Shown in pieces: positions 45,698 to 58,151 of a stretch of 64,000 bases of DNA (the first letter of the stretch is position 1; every line of letters starts with the position of its first letter). The notes under the pieces are model-generated. The model saw only the letters and a program-made list of their open reading frames with translations, had not been told where the DNA came from and did no database searches. A program made the translations under genes and the position numbers. The DNA comes from Beta vulgaris subsp. vulgaris (taxonomy: Eukaryota > Streptophyta > Magnoliopsida > Caryophyllales > Amaranthaceae), in assembly GCF_026745355.1 (NCBI RefSeq), contig NC_079209.1, positions 51,585,671-51,649,670 on the forward strand, written 5' to 3'.

Positions 45698-46376
45698 AGC
45701 GGCTCAGAGAAATGATAAACATCTAATTGCTAGATGTTTGCCAAACATCTAACATTAATGTGGCAACATGTGAGTGGTACACATGTCACTATATTGTTTA
45801 TCCAAACAAATTACTTTTTCCAATTTTTAAAACTTGTATATCTCAAAAAATATATTTTAGAAAAAAATAAAAAATATACCAATATTCATATATTTTTATT
45901 CTCTACAAATAGACATCCATCTTGATATAATTTCATCATATTTTTATTTTACTCTTCTCTATCTCTTATTTAGATATGTAAAAAAAAAAAATACGAACAC
46001 TATCTGTTTATACACAAACACTAGTGTGAGTTGCAAACACTAGTTATAGTTACACGAACACTAGTTCTAGTAGCATGAACACTGTATATTAGCATCGGAA
46101 TCTTCTGACAGTGTCCAATTAAAAAAATACGAACACTATCTGTTTATACATAAACACTATTTTTAGTTGCATAAACACTAGTTATAGTTACACGAACACA
46201 AGTTGTAGTAGCATGAACATCATATATTAGCATCGAAATTTTCTGACAGTGCCCAATTTTCGAGATTACTTTTTTGTTTGACTGATAACTTTTTTTCATG
46301 TATATTGACAATTTTACCCCTGCTAGATGTTTATAAACATCTAGCAATTAGATGTTTATCATTTCTCAGCGGCTCA
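45698..46376. mobile_element. Mutator-type MITE, 661 bp, with perfect 9-bp target duplication
   Basis: The element 45707-46367 has terminal inverted repeats identical over 33 bases (starting GAGAAATGATAAACATC) and similar for several more. It is flanked by AGCGGCTCA at 45698-45706 and 46368-46376. A 9-bp duplication is diagnostic for Mutator-like elements. Inside lies a 136-bp tandem duplication (45991-46126 and 46127-46262) of CGAACACTATCTG-containing units. No transposase. Each terminal repeat is itself palindromic (AACATCTAATTGCTAGATGTT), giving small hairpins at both ends. Confidence 0.92.
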
Positions 46377-46735
46377 AGCCTATTAGCCTGTACAAACCCT
46401 CTTTGAAACATCCGAATGTACCATGCTCATGGGCTTATGGTACACCTAGGTATATAGTAAAAATAGCCAACCCTCTGATATAACCTTCTCGTTTAAGCCT
46501 TAGAGGTAAAACATGATATCCCAGCACATACCCAAAAAAAGAAAGAATTAAGAAATTAGCCTACCCTATATCGATTCACAATTTACAGCAGTCACTTATT
46601 CTTACCTGAACTTAATTGCACAAGCTTGACACTCGATGACAAAATAGATAATCTAAGAAGTACTAACTAGGTCAAAAATAAAAGAACTTCTGATGGCAAC
46701 TATCTTCCGAGGCCAGATAAGTAGGTGATACAGAA

Positions 46736-49700
46736 TCATAGATCAGCTAACAGTTCATCAAGAATATTTTGGTTTAGTTTCTGGAAGGACATTACTTGGC
46801 CAACCTGCCTAGCTAACTCACCAGTTACTCGATCCATGTAAAGTGCATAAAGCCCTGACCTCTTCTCCATTGACTGCAATGTTTTACGAGCATGAAGAAA
46901 CGAAGGAAGCCACTCCTCAAACAACCCTACAATCACATTACACTTGCACGTCAATTTCCTACAGTTTCATTGTAACATGCAAAAGAAGTTGCCAAGATGA
47001 TTGACAGAAACAATATTACTTCTGTACTATATGAAATTGGTTTATAGTTTGAGAAAACTTTGTTCCAGGCAACAATTTGAGACAAACCAAAGGTACTAAA
47101 TCATCTTTTGAGCAGAATACCTTTTATCATATCTGCTAATAAGCAAGATATCTCAAAAACGATAAGATTTATGGAGGTAACATAATGCACGGTAAGCACA
47201 TACTAATCTCAAATGTTTCATCCTTCGACCAAATGAGTAAGTAGTCCGACAGTAGGAGCTCAATAAGCTGTATCCTGCAAGTCATACAATATATAAGACG
47301 TGTAAGAAAAGTAAATACCCCATGAACTAGATGATACCCCAACTAAATACATAAGATGCTGTAAATCTAATAAAACAAGTATATATAAATGGTTCTAGCA
47401 AATACCAAAACCACCAACCAGTCAAAAGACCAGCGTATGGAGAAAACAAAGTTAGATTTTATAAAAAATTTGGACTGCATGGAAAACAAAGTTAGATTTG
47501 ATAAAAAAAATTGGACTACATGGCACTTTAAAATAACTTACATGACATTTTGTGTTAGAAAACACGATATCAGTGAGGATATTTTTACATAGATAATTAG
47601 GATATGGGAGCTTGAAGATAAGATATATATCATACGAAACACACAAGTGCAGGCAATGGACATCATATCACAGGAGGAAATTGGCCAACTAAATCAAAGC
47701 ATATAGAAACCGAATACCACAATGGTTTAATAAGAATGCATAACCTCAACTGATGCAATAGGCTAGTCTAGGGTCTAAATGAAGCTCAAAAGAAACTTGA
47801 TTCATGTACAAGTGTGAAAGCTTACATCACAAACAAAGAATCGTGTATAAGGGCAAAAGACTCATCAAAAGGATCCAGGGAGAGCAACTGTTCTGCTAGT
47901 TCTGATATCCTGTGACAGACAGAAAGCAGGATTCTCTGTCCTACATAAGAGGCGCTTCCAAGCATGCGGATAATATACTGGATATGGACTTGTGCATCGG
48001 TTTCAGGGTCACGTAGCTCTGAAACAATAAAACAACAAGATCAGGAACCAGACGAACCTGTACAGCAAGAGATTGGCAATATAGATAGAGAGAGACGAAT
48101 ATTCCAACATACATGCAGACGACATTTCGTGGAAAAATAAACTGTTGCTGTTATTATATCAAACAGCCATTACAATTTAAATCATTAACTAACCGCCACA
48201 ATCATGGACAGAAGAACAGGTAAGTTCTATTTTCCAACAATGTCTTGTGAGATTATGATTAAGGGAGTCCATCTCAATGTCATACTCCACTTAATTCTGC
48301 ATGGCCTCTTTCCATAGCACCAGTACATCGAAGAAACCCTCACTATCCTTGGAAAGGAAATTTTACAATAAACATGAATCACATGGTTTTTGCCAAAGAT
48401 GCAACGACTGCACCTCAGAATCAATATTAAAACCATAATGCCAATAGATCATCAAGGCAAAGCCATGAACAATTGATGCATAATATAACCTTGATCCACC
48501 AGATATGGACCTATAGTGTTGCATGTAAACTAATGAGAAGCCAAAAAAATTACCATTTTCCAGAGGTGTGCACATCCTTTTGACTAAATGTACAATCAAG
48601 CTGTTAATGGTGCCTTCCATCAGAGCTGCATCCTTTTCCTTCGACAATAAGTGACCTAGAGAACCTTTGTTAAAGAGCAAAGTAATCACTCCTTTAGATT
48701 TAAGGATCATCATATAGAGTAGTATGCAAAGATACAGGCATACAACGGTCAAATATTATCATGCATGGATTGCGTATTGATATTGACTTGTCTCGCAGAT
48801 GAAAAGGTCTAAAGCAGCTTTTGAATGAAGTAACAGAATATCATTGCCCAAATAAAAGACAAAGAAATGCTTTTCTTGCCTAATGCCTGGCTAAATAGTC
48901 AGCTAAATTCCAGGAAAAGATTCAATGTGATAAAAAAAAATGAACAATTTAAAAACATATGAGAAGACCAACTCAACCAAACCCTTACGCCAGTGGTTAG
49001 AAGCCTCTCACACGAATACATATGGGTTTACGGATGAACAACCTGAGGGTCATCCTCTGTCTTTGCTAGAATACTTTTCCTTCAAATAGGCTCCCCCACA
49101 ATTCGAATCCAAGTTTCTGGATATCTTTGCTTTGGTATCATGTAAGTTTCAAGTCAACCAAAATCTTAACCTGATCATTGAAGGCTCAATCAATCGTTTG
49201 TCCCCTAACATTGCACATAGTATAATGTCAAGGTCTCATTAATCCATTAACCAGTCAGCAAACCTGTCCTACGTATACTAGGCAGTTAAACTTAGCTAAA
49301 AGAAATAATAACAAGTTTTCAAGTCAAACGCAAAGGATACTTGGGAGATTAGAAACTTGTTCACTCATCAACAAGAAACTTACAGAAAATCCAGTTATAT
49401 AGGAGAAATAGTAGAAGACTAAGATCAATACCAGTTCCTAACCTAGAATGAAATCCACCGCTTGATGTGCCAAGTTTGCAAAATTAGGCTTCTTCACCTA
49501 GACAAGTTTATAAAAATTAATTCGAACTTATTAGCAAAAAATTATTATATTGCAGATTATAGTCAACACTCAACATAAGTTCTTGATCCACATCTCACCG
49601 GGATGGGCATCTCACACAGATCCACAAGAAACTCAGCTGAAATCTTCAGCTGTTCTATCTCCTCTTCCTTAGAAAACTCTGTTTGAAAGCAAAGCAAAAG

Positions 49701-50541
49701 TTGACTAAAATCTCCACAATCTAAGCCATATTTCTCCCATATAGTAGCCTTATTTTTCATATTCTTCTCAATATCATACAATAAGCAGAAAAGCACTGAA
49801 AATTCAGTTTTAATGATGATTTAGAATGCAATGTAACCTGAAAATACTCTTTGATCGGTCGAATTGCTAGTTCTTCTTTTAATCCTCTTCTGCATACGTA
49901 CTGCAAAATCAAAATCATTCCATCCAATATACAAAAACTCTAGTTCAAACATTTCCATGTTTCTTTAATTTCATAAACTGAATTGTCAAGAGTGAGAGAA
50001 GACCTAGTCTGAGAAACCTGCGGTGAAGAACATCATTCATCCTATGATCATCACCATTTGTGAACTTCTTAGAGCTTACATTTTGCAAATCATCAAAGAA
50101 ATAACACTTGCATGACGCACTTTGCGGATACAAATCACAGCTCAAATCATCTGATTCCAAAAAAATCACATGATAAAATAAACTAAAAAAGGAACGAATT
50201 TCATAATCACGAAGCATATAAACATGAAAATTCAAAATTGTCAAATAGAAATTGCAATTGCGAACCTTCGAGGCGTTTGATCTCCTCTGAGAGTCGGAGA
50301 ATTTCTTGCTTACGACTTTTCGCCTGAAATTGCAGCAAATAATGTCATCAATGTGAAATTCATATTCAAATGATGAGAGAGAAAGGAGAGAGACCTTTTG
50401 TTTCCAGTGAAAAACGCGGGATGAAGAAGAAGAAGAAGGTTGAGAGAGAAGTTTTGATCGGAGAAGAGCCATGGCGATTGCTATCTTCATCGATTCATCG
50501 GAATTTGTCGCCGTCGCCGGAGCCGTGGTAGAAGCCGCCAT
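46736..50541 (-). CDS. PRD2: PRD2 / MPS1 (MULTIPOLAR SPINDLE 1), meiotic double-strand-break protein, ten exons
   Basis: Exons in order of translation (minus strand): 50541-50395, 50323-50266, 50150-50004, 49900-49838, 49795-49599, 49497-49443, 48655-48554, 48018-47826, 47274-47204, 46926-46736. All introns are GT-AG and the reading phases join without a shift to 407 codons plus TGA. Landmarks: IAIAMALLRSKLL near residue 20-33, a basic/coiled stretch AKSRKQEILRLSEEIKRLE (50-68), DLYPQSASCKCYFFDDL (about 74-90), VLHRRFLRL, and the conserved end GLYALYMDRVTGELARQVGQV. This pattern is that of plant PRD2, known as a MEI4 relative needed for SPO11-dependent break formation and for bipolar spindles in meiosis. 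The length is close to the roughly 380 residues I know for Arabidopsis. It looks intact. A SINE trace lies in the intron between exons 6 and 7. Confidence 0.93.
48975..49110 (+). mobile_element. tRNA-like SINE trace in a PRD2 intron
   Basis: CGCCAGTGGTTAGAAGCC resembles an A box and ACAATTCGAATCC, over 100 bases later, a B box. The wide spacing makes this uncertain. It sits antisense to PRD2. Confidence 0.25.
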
Positions 50542-50778
50542 TTTCTCTCTCTTACGCTCTCTTCCAAGTTCTAAGTGCGGACCGAAGTTTTTCCCGTTGA
50601 AAATATTCAATTTGTACAATTTTCTCCCTCTCTTTTTTTTTTTATATATTTTTGAAAAAACAACGAAAAATGTACAATTTTCCTATCGGAGATCATAGAT
50701 ACATTTTCTTTTAATCCATATGAGCCACGAAAGCGGTACAAAATATAAAGAATGAGATGAGGGATTTAAACCTGTGAC

Positions 50779-50947
50779 CTAGGGCCTGTTCTCCCCAGCT
50801 TATTTTCAGTTCAGTTCAGTTCGACTCCCATCAGTTCAGTTCAGTTCAGCTCTAATCAGTTCAGTTTAGTTCAGCTCCATTCTTTTATAACCATTTTGTT
50901 AAATATTATTATTATGTTGGTATAATTTATTTTACTAATTACTCTTA

Positions 50948-51043
<96 letters not shown>

Positions 51044-51769
51044 CATCATCATCATTATTATTATTATTATTTAAATATATATCATTACTATTAAGTATTA
51101 TTATTATTATTGTTGTTTCTATATATTATTTTGTTTATTATAGCTTTACTCATTGTTATTACTATTATTATTAGGAGGAACATGGTTTAGGTCAAAGCAC
51201 AAATAAACCCACTTTTTTAGCCCATAAACCAATCAAATCGCGTCAAGACGGTTTATGATGTAATTTTTCGCGGTCCAACCCAATCATTATTTTTATTACT
51301 AAATATTTTATATTATTAAATCTAATTATTAAAATAGTAATATTAATTTACTTCTTAGATATTATTGTTATTATATATCATCATCAAGTATTAATATATT
51401 AATACAAATAATATTAAAAAATAATTATTAATTATCATTATTATCATTAATTATTATTATTATTAATTTATGATTATTAATATTATTTATTTATAACTAT
51501 TATTTAAAAATATCCAAAATACTATTATTATTATTCATTATTATTACTTATCATTATACTTATTATTTAATATTCATATTATTATTGTTTAAAATATTAT
51601 TTATATATTTATTACTTAATTTAATTTAATTTAATTTAATTTAATTTAATTTAATTCAATTCAATTCAATTCAATTCAGTTCAGTTCAGTTAAGTTCAGT
51701 TCAGTTCATCTCCAATAAGTTCAGTTCAGTTCAGTTCAACTGTTTTATGCCGAAGAGAACAGGCCCCTA
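50779..51769. mobile_element. MITE family B, copy 2 (TTCAG pentamer arms, 985 bp)
   Basis: The element 50782-51766 has identical 12-base ends GGGCCTGTTCTC / GAGAACAGGCCC, flanked by CTA at 50779-50781 and 51767-51769. The arms consist of TTCAG pentamers (50800-50880; 51615-51740). The centre contains a long ATT microsatellite and AT-rich sequence. It shares the right-end GTTTTATGCCGAAGAGAACA with the 269-bp copy. Confidence 0.9.
50948..51076. repeat. ATT trinucleotide microsatellite
   Basis: About 120 bases of nearly uninterrupted TTA/ATT with a short ATC interruption near 51042-51052. It lies inside MITE B copy 2 and is likely length-variable. Confidence 0.9.
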
Positions 51770-52079
51770 TTGTTCACAGCACCTCAATCTTAACCACTAG
51801 ACCAAGACATTCTTGGTATATAATAGATACATTTTGATATTTAAAAACTTTTCCTTTGTTAACGTGGTTTGAAATTCTTAAAGAGTCTTAAGATTGGCTT
51901 TTTTGGGCCATGTTTATCTTAATTTCATGGTCCATATAAGCTAGAGTCGGGTATGCGTTAGGACTGTATGAAAGCTAATATGACAAATGACAAACATGAG
52001 TTTAGCCTAGGCCTACTAGTGTCTACTAGTATTAGCCTTGCACAGGTTTGTGAGGGCGAAAGTGATGATGATGAGTTTA

Positions 52080-54018
52080 AGTGTTATTGATCACTTATCA
52101 TGCTCTCCAAATGAAGCTTCTTTGGAGACTCATAAAAGATGATAATAACCTTTGGGTTCGTCTTGTCATAAAGCGTTATATTAAGAACTCCAATCTTTTC
52201 ACAATAAAAGCCTCCAAGTCTGCCTCTTGGCAATGGCGTAATCTCTTACGCTTGAGGGATACTTTTAAAAAAGGTCTTAGATGGCATCTTGGTGATGGTA
52301 AAAGTATTAGGTTCTGGTCGAATAATTGGGTGTGCCAGCACCCTCTTAACTCTATTATAGCTCCAACCCCGGGGACTGAGGCTTGCTTTGTTAATCATTG
52401 CATTTCAGCTCCAGGGCAGTGGAACACTCAGGTTTTACTTTCTTTGGTCTTTCCTCACATTGTTGCTCAAATTATTTCTATTTAGATCCCTTCTGAGCCT
52501 TAACCCGACTCTCTCATTTGGGCCTAACGGCTGATGGTGAATATTCAGTCAAAAATGGGGCTCTGCTTGCCCAAGGCATGCTTCCTGCCTCTACGGAAAA
52601 GGTTGAGTATGGGTGGATTTGGGCTCTCTCTGTTCCCCCTAAAATTAAAATTTTCTTATGGAAGGCTTGTAATGATGGTCTTCCGACGAAAACCCATTTA
52701 GAAATAAGCCATATTTTTCTTCCTCAATAGTGTGTGTTTTGTAATATATAACTCAGGACAGTCGATTGGTCACCTTTGTTTTGAGTGCCCTTTCACTCTT
52801 GATATTTTTCGTCATCTTAATGCCAGTTTTCATTGGGTGATCCCTCCTGCTTGTCTCCAAACGCTGAACCTCTCCTGTTTTTGGTTTGCTTTGGAAGCCT
52901 GCCATAGTGTTTCCTCGAAGTTGGATATAACTAAATTCTCCTTTATCTGGTGGTTTGTCTGGCATTTCAGGAACAAACTAATTTTTAATAGTGAAATGGT
53001 CTCTTCTAGGAGGGCTACCTTTATTATTAGCTCCTTTGTTTCTTCTTGGGATAAGGCTCTCTCTGGAGATCCGGTTGGTTGTTCCAATTCTGAGGGGGGT
53101 AGCAATAGTGGTTCTCCTCAAAGGTCTGGTATTGCAACTGTTTGGTCCCCGTCTGAGAGGGGTTTTTTCAAGTTAAATTTTGATGGTTCGAAGTTATCCA
53201 ATGGCAGTGCTGCCTTAGGCTTTGTAATCCGTGATTCGAATGGTGAGGTCTTGTTGGCTGGCGTAGAGGTGATCATGGGCCGGGCCGGGCCGGGTTCGGG
53301 CCGGGCCGCGGCCAAAAAAATTTGCCCATTGGCCGGGCCGGGCCTAAATTCGGGCCGAATTTTTGTGTCCAAAGCCCGCTATTTCGGGCCGGGCTTAGCG
53401 GGCTTTTGCGGGCCAAAACGGGCCGGGCCAAAAAATAGACTAAAAAGTCTTTTTAGCTTGCCCAAAGCCCGCCCAAAAACAAAAAAAAAAAATGACCGGC
53501 CGGGCCCGGCCCGGCCCGCGGGCCGAAAAAATCTGCCCAAACCCGGCCCAAAAACGGGCCGGGCCAGCGGGCCGGGCCATGTTTGATCACCTCTAGGCTG
53601 GCGGTCTTTCTTTAGGTTGCCATTCCTCTATTATCCAGACGGAGGTCTGGGGTATGAAAGAGGGACTTGTTGCGACTCTTTCGCTTAATATTTCTAATAT
53701 TGTTATCGAGGGTGACAATTTAGCTTTGATTAATGCTGTTAGAAAAGTCTGGAAAGTCCCTTGGAAAATTCGTAACATTGTTAACGACATTCATGCCAAT
53801 CTTTGTCGATTTGATGCTTTTCAGGTCCAACACTGTTTTTGTGAAGCCAACAAGATAGCCGACATAATGGCGCATCGTGGCCATACCTTTCAGGATCTTC
53901 AATATTGTTTTCCGCGTTTGATTTTGATTTCTCTCTTTGCATCCGAAAGGATGTTTTAGGTTGGCCTCTCCATTGAGGGGCTTTCCTAAGTCTTGTTTCC
54001 TTATAAAAAAAAATAAAA
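52080..54018 (+). mobile_element. 5'-truncated LINE fragment (ORF2 C-terminal region) with poly(A)
   Basis: Broken frames at 52081-52485, 52518-52730, 52732-53263 and 53604-53957. They encode the post-RT region (WQWRNLLRLRDTFKKGL, then GDGKSIRFWSNNWV), a zf-RVT stretch (PPKIKIFLWKACNDGLPTK) and RNase H (FFKLNFDGSKLSNGSAALG; then HCFCEANKIADIMAHRG). An A-rich tail is at 54004-54018. The sequence differs clearly from the LINE at 32006, so it is another family member. A hAT MITE interrupts the RNase H part at 53264. Confidence 0.85.
53256..53603. mobile_element. GC-rich hAT MITE, 332 bp, with perfect 8-bp target duplication
   Basis: The element 53264-53595 starts TAGAGGTGATCATGGGCC and ends GGCCATGTTTGATCACCTCTA. 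The duplication GGCTGGCG lies at 53256-53263 and 53596-53603. The interior is dominated by GGGCCGGGCC and its complement, giving strong fold-back. Base composition is far above the surroundings. It is inserted in the RNase H frame of the LINE fragment. Related to the 143-bp element at 20867. Confidence 0.93.
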
Positions 54019-55219
54019 ATGGACATCATTTTAAAATTCAACACAAGTTTAGTACGAGCCCAACTTACTTGAATATATTCTTAACTTATTTGAATTTATA
54101 AGAGCTTATTAATGTACTATTTTTTACCTTATTTTTCTACAATAAGTCAACACAATATTCAACACGATACTACCTGAGGAGAGGAAGTATTTTTGTTTTG
54201 GAAGAAAAGTTAGTTTCTTATAGCAATATCATTATGATTTAGAGCATTAAAACTTAACTTATCCCTTGCCTCTCAATTTCAATTTATACCTCTTTCTACT
54301 AAAATGTGTTAATATCTTCTTTTTCCTTAAAATTATAAAGAAGAATAATACAATATGTTTCTAAATGTAAAACTTACTTTTATTTATCTTAAAAAATTCA
54401 AGAGACCCTCTAACCCCAAAAAAAAAACATATATACTATATGAATAGGGATAGCAGTTGGGCATATCAAATAGGAGAGTTTCCCCATTCCCGTCTGCCCC
54501 GCATATTTATTATTAAAATTTTAACTATATACTTATATTATTAATAATTTTCTCTTGCAAAATATAAATATGTGGATACGAAGCGTGTGTGGGTACCCAT
54601 GCGGGTGGTGGTGCGGGTATGAAATGTAGACAAAGTGGGTGCGGGTATTTATGCAGGTGATGGTATACATACCTAGTAGGCGGGGATGAGTCTGAACTTT
54701 CCCCGCAATAAGTGGTGGGCCGGGGATGAAGATGACAATTTTTTACAAGTACAGGCATGAAGGTACCATCCTTCGTATCCGTCCCGCTAAATTACCATCC
54801 GTATTATATGAACGTATAACATTTCGTCTCCTTGAGCCCAACAATACCCTATCAAATAACAAGCCAGAAAAAAGGCCTTAAAAAAACCTAAAATAGTCAT
54901 ATAAACCATTAGTACCAAACTACTAATAAAATATTGGCATGAAACAACAAATTGGCGCTCACCCAATTTTACCCGCTAAATTTAACCCGCAACTTTCCTT
55001 TGATTAAACCCAAAAAAACCCATTTCAAAATCTCCCGCGCAACTTTTCACCATTTTTAGCTCCCCTTCCTCCTTCCCTTCACCTCTCTCAGATTCAACTC
55101 CCTCATTTCTCCCTCCTAATTTTCTCCATCCCTAGCAAACAAAACCCAACCACAACCCTTCGCTACGCTATTTGCCGTCTGTATTTACTAAAAATCGATA
55201 AACTCGAAAAACAACAAAA
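54019..55219. other. Intergenic and promoter region of the LisH gene
   Basis: AT-rich. The stretch 54575-54720 has GGGTGCGGGTA-like repeats and no conserved frame. The last 150 bases are C-rich leader sequence typical of a plant 5'-UTR, ending at the ATG at 55220. Confidence 0.45.
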
Positions 55220-57927
55220 ATGGCAAAGCAAGGAAAAGGAAGAAAAACTGAAACCAATAATGTAGGAAAAGGTAAAGTAACACCAGTTCAAGTTGCCTTC
55301 ATCGTTGATCGTTACCTTGCTGATAATAATTACTCGAAAACTCGAACCGCTTTTCGCTCTGAAGCTTCTTCTCTTATCTCTAAATCTTCCTTACAAGAGG
55401 TTGGTAATTTAATTTGTTATAAATCTATCTCATTTTATAGTTTAATTAGTACTTACTTTTTTTTACTGATTGATTAATTTTTGCTGAAAATTTTCAGGCG
55501 CCAAAAAGTTTACTGAGTTTAGGGGAGTTATTAGATGAGTATATATGGTTAAAAGAGCAGAAAGTTATGGTAGAACGAGAGAAATTTGGGTTAGCTCAAG
55601 AAAGATCTAGAGTTCAAACTCTTTTACAAGGAATGCAAGATCTTATGAATGTTTATAATTCTGCTGCTACTGCTAATTGTATTACTTCTCCACCTCCGCC
55701 GCCTCCGCCTTTTACGACACCTATGTCAATGCTCACTTCATCTTCTACAGGTTGTTAATTGTTAATTGTTCATCTTTTTTATGTTGTTCTTAATTGATTG
55801 ATTTGAAGTGGGTTTTTGGTGGGTGTTTGTTGGATTGATTTTAGAATTTTAGGGTTAAAGGGTTGGATTTAATTCTAATTCTGCGATAGATAGATGTATC
55901 AATCTGTACATGTGTATTGTGTAACTTATTTCTGCACATTTATCTTCAATTTTCATTTTCTAGGTTGACAAAATTTTGCTAGTTTCATGAATGAGTGCAT
56001 TGTAGAAACTGAAATCAGGTTTCTGAAGAAGTGAAAATTAGGGATTTGAGTTGAACACTTGAACATGATATTTTCTTATGTTGGGTGGCTTAGCTGTTGA
56101 TCTTTATCTATATTCTAAAGTATATGTAATTGTTGAGAATGTGTGATTATAGAAGAGGCATGAATATTACTTCGAAAAAGCGTTTTAATTTCGAGTGATT
56201 CAACATTAGCATCTTCAAATTTATCAAATGAGATTGTTTACTTTAGTATACAGGTTCAAGATTCAAGTAATGATTGTAACCTTGTATAAGTTGATGTAGT
56301 TAATACTAGAGTTTGTGGATTATATGATGTGAACAATGCAAATGCAATTACACTTGCAAAAGTGTTGAATTTAACAGGGAAGAAACTGGCCTATTGAATA
56401 GAAACTTATGGTTGTTTTTCTGTGGCTTCAGGAAATCTTACTCATAGAAGCACACCAGTTATGACATCAGTATCAATGACACAAAGTTTAAAGATGGATC
56501 ATACCAACTTCTCAACACCTAACATTTATTCGCGTCCTCCAAGAAAGCGAAAAAATCACAAGGAACCTCAAGATGTACCTCAAGCACCAAAGAGATATTG
56601 TAGTCCAGTTACTAACAACTCTTTGTATGACAAAGGTGGGTTTTTGTTGAAGATTGTATGAATGTGTATACAATTTGCAAACTTGATTTTTCGCTACTAA
56701 ATTTTGCATCTTGTGAAACTTAACTATTGCAGGGACTAATTCAGTTGCACAGCCAAACAATGCATACCAAGGTGATCATAGTAATCATCAATCTCCTCCT
56801 CTCCAATCATTATCACCTAACTTTATCCAAGGAGGATCAACTATTCAAGGATCAAGTGTAGCTAAAAATTTGTTTAATAAGACTTCATCATCTCCACCTT
56901 CCAATTCTTCGGGTCCCAAAACACCCCCACGAGCACTCTCTTCTCAAAGCGATAAATCCATTTCCCCTCTTGAAGATGTATCTTCAACAGCTAAGTCCCA
57001 GCACGATAGCACCCCTCCTGAGACTACACCCACGAACTGCACTATTATCTCCTCCAAGACTATCATAGTGAGCCCTACTAAGCAGTTTTCCATTGAACGG
57101 AACCAGTGTACTTTTTCTTCGCCTGTTAAAACAAGCAAGTGGCAAAGCAAGAGAGAACATGTCAAAGGGAGGCTGGATTTTGACAGTTCTGATGTTCCCG
57201 CTAATTTGGAAAATACAAGTGGAGATGGAAGTGGAACTAGTACTTCTTCTGAATCAGAAAAGGAAGGAGACATTTTCGACTTGGATTTGCCAGATTTTGA
57301 TGCCTTTGGGCCAGACTTCTCTCTCACAGATCTCTTGACTGATTTGGGGATCGATTGTGGAACAGTTCAGTATTCTGGTCCATCAACAGCAGGGGGGTCT
57401 ACTGCTGCAGTTCCAGAGTAAGTCAGTTTTTGCCATGTACCTGCTCTGAATATTTCTTGTATTGGTTTCATGTTGTTGATTCTTAATGTCACATGGAATA
57501 TACAGGTTGATTCATGAAGAAAACGATGGCGATTTGAGTACTAGCCAAGGTTTAACAGAGGATGCATCAGCTGTTCAAGAGGGTTTTGCAGGAGATATGA
57601 ATGAAAATGTTAAAAGTACTACTTCATCTTGTTCAATCAATTTCTTCTTTCAATCATATAATTTGAGGTGACATAAAAATCTCATCTTGATTGTTTGATT
57701 GCAGATTCAGAATCAATTACTTCTGTCAAGTCCATAAGAAAATGCATAAGAATAGTGAGTCCTAGTAAGTATGCTTGTCTTATATCATATCTTTGTCAAT
57801 TGTAATTGATATCAAATTATGAATATATTAGTACTCACTAACATAAGCTTTATTTTTAATGATTTCAGACAAATGTGCAAGAAGTAGCTCAATACATGAT
57901 CAAGAAAACTTAAGTGCAGAAAGCTGA
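55220..57927 (+). CDS. LisH-domain protein with CDK sites and acidic C-terminal region, seven exons
   Basis: Exons: 55220-55399, 55498-55750, 56432-56635, 56733-57417, 57506-57615, 57705-57764, 57869-57927. All introns are GT-AG, phases join, and the product is 516 residues. Residues about 21-50 form a LisH motif (VQVAFIVDRYLADNNYSKT), a dimerisation module. A charged helix follows at about 72-100. A Pro run (about 120-128), a basic PPRKRK signal (about 180-185) suggesting nuclear location, two full CDK-type sites SPTK (326-329) and SPVK (342-345), and KGRLDF (357-362), similar to a cyclin-docking RxL motif, come next. An acidic-hydrophobic stretch GDIFDLDLPDFDAFGPDFS (391-409) resembles activation domains. 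Such plant proteins are uncharacterised to my knowledge. The motif readings are inference. Confidence 0.85.
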
Positions 57928-58151
57928 CCAGCTTAACATTTCAGGCTGACCTCAAGCTGACAATTTGGTTTCTAACACTTTCCTGCTGATTATTATCTCT
58001 CATAGAGTTGTTGATTCTAGGTTAACACTGAGACAACTTCTCATTCTTTTGTTTTTGGGCAGATACATTTTGTTTCTGAACATAGAATAGGATAGAAAAA
58101 TCAGCAGCAATATTAATGAATCATTTTCTATGAAGTAATGCTTTGTCTTCT
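57928..58151. other. 3' region of the LisH gene
   Basis: 3'-UTR-like sequence, with no other feature seen. Confidence 0.4.

Larger units (their letters stand above)
50740..51835 (-). mobile_element. tRNA-like SINE trace split by MITE family B copy 2
   Basis: On the minus strand TTGGTCTAGTGGTTAAGATTG (about 51789-51828) is the A-box side. The B-box side CACAGGTTTAAATCCCTCATC (about 50754-50776) lies beyond the MITE 50782-51766. Removing the MITE and one CTA gives A and B boxes about 40-50 bases apart. Confidence 0.5.

Noticed and set aside
52081..53957. Possible host RNase H gene
   Set aside because: The frames are broken and preceded by zf-RVT and LINE sequence, followed by a poly(A) tail. 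It is a LINE remnant.
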